From the NCBI GenBank assembly GCA_937871705.1, contig CALMOO010000227.1, positions 1 through 5,374 on the forward strand: a stretch of DNA of 5,374 nucleotides, written 5' to 3'. Under the pieces are notes generated by a model. That model was not told where the DNA came from. It was given only the letters and a program-made list of their open reading frames with translations, and did no database searches. Of the stretch, positions 1-5,003 are shown piece after piece; the first letter of the stretch is position 1; the number at the start of each line of letters is the position of its first letter. A program made the position numbers and the translations under genes. This DNA comes from an uncultured Hymenobacter sp. (GTDB lineage Bacteria > Bacteroidota > Bacteroidia > Cytophagales > Hymenobacteraceae).

Positions 1-504
1 CAGCACCCCCAGTAGGCCGCCCGTGCCTAGACTTTCGACGCCCGGCCCGGTGCCGCTAAGCTGGCTCACCGGCAGCATTCCCTCCACAAAGTGCAGGTCG
101 GGGTAGGATGATACCACCACGAAGCCGCGGCTGGTAAGGCTCGGCAGCAGCGCGTCCACGTCTTGCGCCGTAATGCGCACCAGCACCGCCGAGGCATCCG
201 GGTTGAAGCTGAGCTGCGGAAAGCTGGCGGCCAGCGCCGGCCGGCTCGCGCTGGCAGGGCGGGCGCCCTGGCTGGCCAAGTGCTGATGCAGGCGCTGTAG
301 CTCGCCGCCCAGGCGCGAGTTGGGCCGGGTTCGCTGCGCGAGGGGGGGTAGGGCGGCCGCCTGCGGCTGCACGCGGCTCGCCGAAGGCTGCGCTCTGTGG
401 TGCCCTATGGTAGTGCCGCCGGCTTGCGCCCAAGCAGCCTGGCCCAGGCCGGCCCAGGCTGCCAAGCCGAGCAGCAGGGTACTAATATGAGTTCTGGAGG
501 GCAT
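1..504 (-). CDS. Secreted protein, N-terminal part (possible S8-type peptidase propeptide region); 3' end beyond left edge
   Basis: Reading the minus strand from ATG at 504 gives 168 codons without a stop to the left edge, so the gene is partial. Residues 1-27 form a signal peptide: Arg4, a hydrophobic core at about 9-24 (LLLGLAAWAGL), then a signal peptidase I type site after AWA or AQA (residues 24-28). Residues 28-100 are rich in Ala, Pro, Gln and Arg and look like a linker or unstructured pro-segment. Residues 105-150 (VLVRITAQDVDALLPSL, then GFVVVSSYPDLHFVEGMLPVSQL) have the alternating beta-alpha-beta pattern of a small ferredoxin-like module. That pattern resembles the segment ahead of the catalytic domain in secreted Bacteroidota subtilisin-like (S8) proteins, but no catalytic residues lie in the window, so this is only inference. 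AGGA lies six bases upstream of the ATG, a weak ribosome site. A C7 homopolymer (plus-strand 342-348) lies in the gene; the sensible reading frame on both sides argues against a frameshift. The gene is divergent from the bacilliredoxin gene. Confidence 0.72.
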   Translation of the reverse strand, partial: MPSRTHISTLLLGLAAWAGLGQAAWAQAGGTTIGHHRAQPSASRVQPQAAALPPLAQRTRPNSRLGGELQRLHQHLASQGARPASASRPALAASFPQLSFNPDASAVLVRITAQDVDALLPSLTSRGFVVVSSYPDLHFVEGMLPVSQLSGTGPGVESLGTGGLLGVL

Positions 505-552
505 GTAATGTCCTAAGTGAAGGAGAGATAAAGAGATAGCACTGCGTGTTTC

Positions 553-560
553 TAAAATTA
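553..560 (-). promoter_or_regulatory. Weak candidate -7 element for the secreted-protein gene
   Basis: On the minus strand this reads TAATTTTA, one mismatch from the Bacteroidota -7 consensus TAnnTTTG, about 48 bases upstream of the ATG at 504. A TTG at 578-576 is a possible -33 element, but the 15-base gap is shorter than the usual 19-23. It is the best candidate I found for this gene and could be chance in an AT-rich stretch. Confidence 0.2.
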
Positions 561-705
561 CTTTATGCGCCAACCCAACGGCTGGCCTAGTCGGCAAACG
601 CCCACTTCTAATGGCTAAGGGGCTAGGTTCATTCTACCAGTTGGCGGTTTTGCTCGAACCTTTCGGGTAGGTTGGGCCTTATACGATACGGCACAAATGC
701 TGCCG

Positions 706-713
706 TACTTTTG
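706..713 (+). promoter_or_regulatory. Bacteroidota -7 promoter element for the bacilliredoxin gene
   Basis: TACTTTTG matches the Bacteroidota sigma-A -7 consensus TAnnTTTG exactly. It would start transcription at about 719-721, giving a leader of about 40 bases before the ATG at 761. No good -33 TTG is found 19-23 bases upstream; the nearest TTG (672-674) is too far. The flanking sequence TGCCG is shared with the promoter candidate at 4966-4973, which supports a real extended element. Confidence 0.6.
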
Positions 714-760
714 TATGTAACGTAGCGGCTTAGCTGCTTATTTTCTTTCCTACTATCCCA

Positions 761-1183
761 ATGGCTGTTTACCCCGAATACATGGTAGCCCCTATCCGCC
801 AAGACCTGGTGGACGCTGGCTTCGAGCAACTTATGTCGGCCCAGGAAGTCGACGCGGCCCTCGCCGCTACCGAAGGCACCGTGCTGGTAGCCGTAAACTC
901 GGTGTGCGGCTGCGCGGCTGGTAAGGCTCGCCCCGCCATCAAGCTGGCCCTGGCCAGCGCCAGCAAGAAGCCCGGCAAGCTCGTGACCGTTTTTGCCGGC
1001 ATGGAAACCGACGCTGTGGCTAAGATGCGCGAGCACCTGCTGCCCTACCCCCCCTCGTCGCCCTGCATCGGCTTGTTTAAGGATGGCGAGCTCGTGCACA
1101 TGATTGAACGCTACCACATCGAAGGTTCCGACCTGATGCGCATTGCCAACAACCTGCAGGGCGCCATCGAGGAGTATTGCTAA
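761..1183 (+). CDS. brxA/brxB family: Bacilliredoxin, BrxA/BrxB (YphP/YqiW, formerly DUF1094) family
   Basis: A complete 140-residue protein, the normal family length. Known role: thioredoxin-fold bacilliredoxins remove bacillithiol from S-bacillithiolated proteins after oxidative or hypochlorite stress, forming a mixed disulfide on the active-site Cys that is then reduced, in Bacillus, by bacillithiol and the reductase Bdr/YpdA. Seen here: the N-terminal EYM segment (residues 6-8), the signature VNSVCGCAAG with the CGC active site at Cys49-Gly50-Cys51, the following ARPA (56-59), the TVFAG strand (76-80), KMRE (88-91), and a C-terminal Cys140, all as in YphP/YqiW. Cys102, in SSPC next to the expected cis-Pro loop, is a Ser in the Bacillus YphP sequence as I recall it. 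The start at 761 keeps the conserved EYM; the next ATG (782) would remove it. No Shine-Dalgarno site is visible, as is usual in this phylum. It has its own promoter and terminator, so it is probably monocistronic. BrxA and BrxB cannot be told apart from sequence alone. The presence of bacillithiol in this organism is inferred from the gene. Confidence 0.95.
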   Translation: MAVYPEYMVAPIRQDLVDAGFEQLMSAQEVDAALAATEGTVLVAVNSVCGCAAGKARPAIKLALASASKKPGKLVTVFAGMETDAVAKMREHLLPYPPSSPCIGLFKDGELVHMIERYHIEGSDLMRIANNLQGAIEEYC

Positions 1184-1223
1184 GCGCTTGGCTTGGTTGT
1201 AATTGCCCGCATATCTAACGCAT

Positions 1224-1260
1224 AGAAAAGGCCTGATTACTTAGTAGTCAGGCCTTTTCT
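1224..1260. terminator. Bidirectional intrinsic terminator between convergent genes
   Basis: AGAAAAGGCCTGA (1224-1236) pairs perfectly with TCAGGCCTTTTCT (1248-1260). Pairing continues inward through a T-G wobble and TAC/GTA to a three-base TTA loop (1241-1243), a 17-pair stem. Each strand gives a GC block followed by TTTTCT, so it can stop transcription from the bacilliredoxin gene (stop at 1183) and from the converging GT87 gene (stop at 1278). The T-rich part is inside the stem arms, typical of bidirectional terminators. Confidence 0.88.
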
Positions 1261-1277
1261 TGGTTGGGAGGTGCCAC

Positions 1278-2522
1278 CTAGCCCGGCGCTACTTGCGGCG
1301 CCTTGGTGGCCTGGAACAGGCGCTCGCGCCAGCGCGGATAAAGCAACAGTTGCTGCTGAATAAAGAGCCAGGCCACAATCATGGGCACGGCCTTGAGCTT
1401 ATAAACATCGAAGTAGGCATTTCGCACGGCGTGGGGTAGCAAATCGGTAGCCGAGAGCGACGTGAGGGCGAAGGCCAGATAGAACAGCGGCCAGCCCAGG
1501 GCCGTGCTGCGGCGGTAATACAAAAACCACAGCATAAAGCCCGCCACCGCAATGATGAACGTGGGCGACTCGGCCATCTGGTTGAAAATGACCACGAAAA
1601 TGAGCAGCGATGCCAGGTACAAGCGCCGATAGTCGGCCTCGGCCCACGCCCGGCGGTATAGGAGCGCTGGCAAAACAAGTATGCTCAGGCCCACGGCTTG
1701 CACTAGGCCACGCAGCCGCAGCGGAAAATCAAACCAGCTTTGCAGCACGCCCATCAGCGAGAGCTGAATACCAGTGGCTTTTTGGCTCACCACCGCGTAC
1801 CAGCCCTGGTACATCATCTGAAGCGCTGAACCCGACACCACCAGCAGCGGCGCTAGCGCCAGCGCCACCAGCCAGAATGCGGCCCACAAAGCATTGCGCC
1901 AAAAGCCCGGATAAAACAGAAACAGCAGCCCCAGCGCAATGCCGTACACCTTGATAAAAGCGGCCAGCGCCAAGCATAGCCCCGCCCAGCCGGGGCGCCG
2001 GTTCTGGAGGTTAATGTAAGTCCACAGTATCAGGCCCGTGAGCAGGCAGTTGGCCTGCGAGTTGTGCAGCGCCGTGAGCACATCTACCAGAATGAGCAGC
2101 AGGTACAGCGCCTGCCGCCGATTATCATCCGGAAACAACCGCCGCCCGGCAAAGTAGAGTACCGCATTGTTCAGCGCATTCCATAAAAACAGTCCTAGCC
2201 AGGTAGGCAGCATTGCCAGCGGCCCCATAAACAGCGCGAAGGTCGGGCTGTACAGGTACAGGTCGAAGTAGTACTTGGGGTAGGGCAGGTAAAGATTTTT
2301 CTCGTCGAGCAGATTGAAAAACGACCGGGCAAAAATCAGGTAGTTATTGTGCGAGTCGGGCCCCTTTAGGTAGTGCTGCACCGTGAGCAGCACCGTAAGC
2401 AACGCATAAAGCCAGCCCAGCACGCGAGGCCGAAGCAAGAAGGTAGTAAACCGATGGGGTAGGGTAGGCACGGGCAGCAAGTGAACAAGAGGTGTACCGG
2501 CCAAAGGTAGCGTCACCCACAA
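1278..2522 (-). CDS. GT87/DUF2029 family polytopic membrane glycosyltransferase
   Basis: Up to 414 residues with about 11-12 predicted membrane segments, roughly at 35-51, 92-108, 110-125, 138-153, 158-172, 178-203, 210-230, 272-290, 300-316, 320-336, 341-357 and 377-394. The family (for example mycobacterial PimE) holds GT-C enzymes that transfer a hexose, often mannose, from a polyprenyl-phosphate donor to a lipid or glycan outside the cytoplasmic membrane. Seen here: an acidic residue after the first helix (Asp57 in KGPDSHNNY), the likely counterpart of the catalytic Asp in this family; the YSPTFALFMGPLAMLP block (91-106) followed by LWNALNN (113-119); and the KVYG segment in a helix (191-194). 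Sugar and acceptor cannot be predicted. The listed start (TTG at 2522) is only the longest possibility: an in-frame stop lies at 2540-2538, no in-frame ATG occurs before residue 99, and GTG at 2516, TTG at 2480 and GTG at 2471 are alternatives. I favour 2471, which still leaves about 17 residues before the first helix. The gene converges on the bacilliredoxin gene and follows recQ on the same strand, but a terminator separates it from recQ. Arg-rich C-terminal tail. Confidence 0.85.
   Translation of the reverse strand: MWVTLPLAGTPLVHLLPVPTLPHRFTTFLLRPRVLGWLYALLTVLLTVQHYLKGPDSHNNYLIFARSFFNLLDEKNLYLPYPKYYFDLYLYSPTFALFMGPLAMLPTWLGLFLWNALNNAVLYFAGRRLFPDDNRRQALYLLLILVDVLTALHNSQANCLLTGLILWTYINLQNRRPGWAGLCLALAAFIKVYGIALGLLFLFYPGFWRNALWAAFWLVALALAPLLVVSGSALQMMYQGWYAVVSQKATGIQLSLMGVLQSWFDFPLRLRGLVQAVGLSILVLPALLYRRAWAEADYRRLYLASLLIFVVIFNQMAESPTFIIAVAGFMLWFLYYRRSTALGWPLFYLAFALTSLSATDLLPHAVRNAYFDVYKLKAVPMIVAWLFIQQQLLLYPRWRERLFQATKAPQVAPG
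2502..2509 (-). promoter_or_regulatory. Candidate -7 element for the GT87 gene, inside its longest reading frame
   Basis: On the minus strand this reads TACCTTTG, an exact match to TAnnTTTG. It would start transcription at about 2495, downstream of the TTG (2522) and GTG (2516) start candidates but upstream of TTG 2480 and GTG 2471. No -33 TTG is found at normal spacing; the nearest TTTG (2523-2520) is only 10 bases away. It may be chance, since the sequence also encodes Leu-Pro-Leu-Ala in the extended frame. Confidence 0.3.
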
Positions 2523-2550
2523 AAAAGGACGGCCCCGCTAGGAGCCGTCC
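2521..2550 (-). terminator. Intrinsic terminator downstream of recQ
   Basis: Read on the minus strand, GGACGGC (2550-2544) pairs with GCCGTCC (2533-2527), with two more G-C pairs inside after one mismatch, followed directly by six T (2526-2521). This is a classical rho-independent terminator about 25 bases after the recQ stop. Only the minus strand has a T-run. The tract ends exactly where the longest version of the GT87 gene would begin. Confidence 0.85.
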
Positions 2551-2574
2551 GTAAAATCCGCACAGTTAAGATGC

Positions 2575-4782
2575 TTAGTTGGCTACCTCGCTCAAAAACT
2601 TGATGCGCATGAGCCGAACTTCTTCCTCGGTATAGTCATCCTGGCCCAACTCGTTCATGGCCACAGAAATACTATCGGAAATAGCCGCCATAAAGTAGTC
2701 GTAAATCTCATCCTGCTTGTCCTCGTCAATCACATCCTGGATGTAGTAATCCAGGTTGAGGCGCGTGCCCGAGTAGCAAATGTGCTCGATTTCCTCTACC
2801 AGCTCGGTCATCGAGATACCCTGGCTGCGGGCAATACCCGCCAGGTCCATCTTCTTGTCAATCTGCTGAATAATATAGATTTTAAGCTTCGAGCGATTCA
2901 CCGTGGATTTGATAATCACGTCGGCAGCCGTTTCGATATCGTTGTCAGCTACGTACTTCTTAATCAGCTCCACGAAGGGCGCCCCAAATTTTTGGGCCTT
3001 GCCCCGCCCTACCCCCGACACGTGCGTCAGCTCGTGCAGCGTCTGCGGGAAAGTAGTGGCCATTTCCTTCAGGCTCGGGTCTTGGAAGAGCACGTAGGGC
3101 GGCAGGTTTTTCTGCTTCGCATACTGCTTGCGTAGCTCCTTGAGCTGGGTAAACAGGGCTTCGTCGTGGCCGGCCGCCTGCTGCCCCTTTTCCACATCTT
3201 CTTCTTCCTGCTTTTCAGCCTCAAAGTCGTGGTCCTTGGTCAAGGTCATTGGCCGCGGATTTTCGATAAAATCAATACCTTTTTCCGTAATACGAATCAG
3301 GCCAATAGAATCGATATCCTTCTCCAACAAACCATTGAGCAGGCACTGGCGCAGTACCGACTGCCAGTGCTGGGCATCGCCGAGGGGCTTGCCCTGGCCA
3401 TACACGGGTAGGCCGTTGTGGCCGTAGCTCTCGATGTGCGGGTTATTGAGGCCCAGCAGCACCTGCGCAATGTGGTCGAGGCCAAAGCGCGCTTCGGTTT
3501 GCACCACGGCCCGCAGGGCTAGCCCCACGTGCTCCATGCCCTCAAATTTTTCTTTTGGGTGGCGGCAGTTGTCGCAAAAGCCGCAGTCCGTGTCCAGGTT
3601 TTCGCCGAAGTAGTGCAGCAACTGCCGGCGCCGGCATACTGCGCTTTCCGAATAGTTCGTCATCTCCAGCAGGAGCTGTCGGGCGTTATCGCGCTCAGTT
3701 ACGGGTTTGTCTTTGCTGAATTTTTCGAGCTTCAGAATATCGTCGTAGCTGTAGAACATCAGGCAGTTGCCTTCCATGCCATCGCGGCCGCCGCGGCCAG
3801 TTTCCTGGTAGTAGCCCTCGATGCTCTTAGGCGCATCGTAGTGAATGACAAAGCGCACATCGGGCTTATCGATGCCCATGCCGAAGGCGATAGTGGCCAC
3901 AATCACGTCGCAATCTTCACTCAGAAACGCGTCCTGGTTGTGCATGCGGGTGTGCGGGTCGAGGCCAGCGTGGTAGGGTAGGGCGCGCACGTCGTTCACG
4001 CGCAGCAGCTCGGCTACTTCCTCTACCTTCTTGCGGCTCAGGCAGTAAATGATGCCCGCCTTGCCTTTGTGCTGCTGCACGTACTGAATAAGCTGCTTCT
4101 TGGTGTTGCGCTTGGCGCGCACTTCGTAGTAGAGATTGGTGCGGTTAAACGAAGTCTTGAAAACGCTCGCATCATCCATGTGCAGGTTTTTCTGGATGTC
4201 GAGCTGCACCTTGGGGGTAGCCGTGGCCGTGAGCGCAATCAGCGGCACCTTACCCCCCAAGTTGTCGATGATGCCGCGAATCTTGCGGTACTCGGGCCGA
4301 AAGTCGTGGCCCCATTCCGAGATGCAGTGCGCCTCGTCGATGGCGACAAACGAAATCGTGGCTTTTTGCAAAAAAGCAATAGTGTCTTCCTTAGTCAGGC
4401 TTTCGGGCGCTACGTACAAGAGCCGTACTTCGCCCGAAATCACGTCTTTTTTGACGCGATTCATCTCCGTCTTAGTCAGCGTCGAATTGTACACTTGCGC
4501 GTTCACGCCAAAGGCCGACAGCTGGTCGACCTGGTTTTTCATGAGCGCGATAAGCGGCGAAATCACGATGGCCGTGCCCGGCAGCACCAGCGCAGGCAGC
4601 TGGTAGCAGAGGCTTTTGCCCGCCCCCGTGGGCATGATAACGAAGGTGTTATTTCCCGCCAGTATGTTTTGAATAACAGCCTCTTGCGTTCCCCTAAATT
4701 GGCCAAATCCGAATACTTCTTTTAGTTTGGTTTTGAGGTGAGTGGCCGGAGCAAGGGACTCCGCAGTGGCAGTCAGTGGCAT
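2575..4782 (-). CDS. recQ: ATP-dependent DNA helicase RecQ
   Basis: A complete 735-residue protein. RecQ is a 3'-5' superfamily 2 DNA helicase that unwinds forks, D-loops and gapped DNA during recombinational repair in the cytoplasm. Domains seen in order: motif 0 (FGFGQFRGTQ, 24-33, adenine recognition), Walker A PTGAGKS (51-57), DEAH box (149-152) continuing into the RecQ aromatic loop SEWGHDFRPEY (155-165), motif III TATAT (185-189), motif IV around IIYCLSRKKVE (244-254), motif V ATIAFGMGIDKPDVR (296-310), and motif VI QETGRGGRDG (326-335) with the arginine finger. The zinc site uses Cys383, Cys400, Cys403 and Cys406. A winged-helix RQC domain follows at about 410-510, then a Glu/Lys-rich linker (518-535), an HRDC domain (about 541-612) and a C-terminal helical extension of about 115 residues (620-735). 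The last part is absent from E. coli RecQ (about 609 residues) but consistent with the longer Bacteroidota RecQ proteins. All catalytic motifs are intact. ATG at 4782 puts motif 0 about 23 residues in, a normal distance. It is divergent from kdsD and probably transcribed alone because of the terminator at 2521-2550. Confidence 0.97.
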   Translation of the reverse strand: MPLTATAESLAPATHLKTKLKEVFGFGQFRGTQEAVIQNILAGNNTFVIMPTGAGKSLCYQLPALVLPGTAIVISPLIALMKNQVDQLSAFGVNAQVYNSTLTKTEMNRVKKDVISGEVRLLYVAPESLTKEDTIAFLQKATISFVAIDEAHCISEWGHDFRPEYRKIRGIIDNLGGKVPLIALTATATPKVQLDIQKNLHMDDASVFKTSFNRTNLYYEVRAKRNTKKQLIQYVQQHKGKAGIIYCLSRKKVEEVAELLRVNDVRALPYHAGLDPHTRMHNQDAFLSEDCDVIVATIAFGMGIDKPDVRFVIHYDAPKSIEGYYQETGRGGRDGMEGNCLMFYSYDDILKLEKFSKDKPVTERDNARQLLLEMTNYSESAVCRRRQLLHYFGENLDTDCGFCDNCRHPKEKFEGMEHVGLALRAVVQTEARFGLDHIAQVLLGLNNPHIESYGHNGLPVYGQGKPLGDAQHWQSVLRQCLLNGLLEKDIDSIGLIRITEKGIDFIENPRPMTLTKDHDFEAEKQEEEDVEKGQQAAGHDEALFTQLKELRKQYAKQKNLPPYVLFQDPSLKEMATTFPQTLHELTHVSGVGRGKAQKFGAPFVELIKKYVADNDIETAADVIIKSTVNRSKLKIYIIQQIDKKMDLAGIARSQGISMTELVEEIEHICYSGTRLNLDYYIQDVIDEDKQDEIYDYFMAAISDSISVAMNELGQDDYTEEEVRLMRIKFLSEVAN

Positions 4783-4827
4783 AGAGAATAGCGACGAAGG
4801 GTAGTGAAAGAGGACGAAGGTGTTAAA

Positions 4828-4835
4828 CGAAGATA
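4828..4835 (-). promoter_or_regulatory. Weak candidate -7 element for recQ
   Basis: On the minus strand this reads TATCTTCG, one mismatch from TAnnTTTG. Twenty bases upstream is TTCG (4859-4856) in a T-rich run, one mismatch from the -33 element TTTG and at correct spacing. The leader would be about 40 bases. Both elements are imperfect, so recQ may have a weak promoter or one I did not recognise. Confidence 0.35.
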
Positions 4836-4869
4836 AGGCCTAAGTAATTTTTATGCGAAAAAAACCGCA

Positions 4870-4888
4870 TTTTCTGCAACTTTTCTGC
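4870..4888 (+). repeat. Direct repeat TTTTCTGC, two copies 11 bases apart
   Basis: TTTTCTGC occurs at 4870-4877 and 4881-4888, separated by AAC. The 11-base period is about one helical turn, so a protein could meet both copies on the same DNA face. The second copy runs into the palindrome at 4885-4901. No known binding motif is recognised. Confidence 0.4.
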
Positions 4889-4901
4889 GTAGAGTACGCA
4901 G
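4885..4901. repeat. Perfect 7-bp inverted repeat in the recQ-kdsD intergenic region
   Basis: CTGCGTA (4885-4891) and TACGCAG (4895-4901) are exact reverse complements around a GAG spacer. There is no T-run after either arm, so it is not a terminator. It lies upstream of both divergent promoters, a position that would suit an operator or activator site. The function is not known. Confidence 0.45.
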
Positions 4902-4965
4902 GCAGCCAGTAGTGAGCCCAGAGTAGCTACCCATGAGGTGCGCGCCATTCTTCGCTACGTTGCCG

Positions 4966-4973
4966 TAATTTTG
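4966..4973 (+). promoter_or_regulatory. Bacteroidota -7 promoter element for kdsD
   Basis: TAATTTTG matches TAnnTTTG exactly and is preceded by TGCCG as at the bacilliredoxin promoter. Transcription would start near 4980, giving a leader of about 25 bases before the ATG at 5004. No clear -33 TTG lies at normal spacing. Confidence 0.6.
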
Positions 4974-5003
4974 AGTGTGCATCCAACTCCCGACTTCCCC
5001 GTT

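Noticed and set aside
56..433. Minus-strand open frame of 125 codons inside the secreted-protein gene
   Set aside because: It is a different frame from the one that starts at 504 with a signal peptide; its product is Ala/Arg/Gly/Pro-rich low complexity, typical of a shifted frame in GC-rich DNA.
618..680. GGTTC-containing stretch considered as a tRNA T-arm
   Set aside because: No matching acceptor stem, anticodon arm or D-arm could be folded around it.
629..1117. Minus-strand open frame (162 codons) antisense to the bacilliredoxin gene
   Set aside because: The plus-strand protein is a full-length match to a known family; the antisense product has no family features and would begin inside the real gene.
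3529..3981. Plus-strand open frame (150 codons) antisense to the RecQ motif V/VI and zinc region
   Set aside because: Shadow of recQ, with no independent start signals.
4069..4725. Long plus-strand open frame (218 codons) antisense to recQ
   Set aside because: It mirrors the recQ frame in a GC-rich gene, has no recognisable motif or promoter, and recQ on the other strand has every helicase motif intact.
4853..4870. ATGCG...CGCAT hairpin around seven A residues, considered as a terminator
   Set aside because: Only five pairs with an eight-base loop, and it sits upstream of both divergent genes where a terminator has no role; the poly-A/T run more likely belongs to the recQ promoter region.
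4933..4968. Eleven-codon ATG-to-TAA frame ahead of kdsD, considered as a leader peptide
   Set aside because: It lies upstream of the expected transcript start near 4980 and overlaps the -7 element, so it would not be in the kdsD mRNA.
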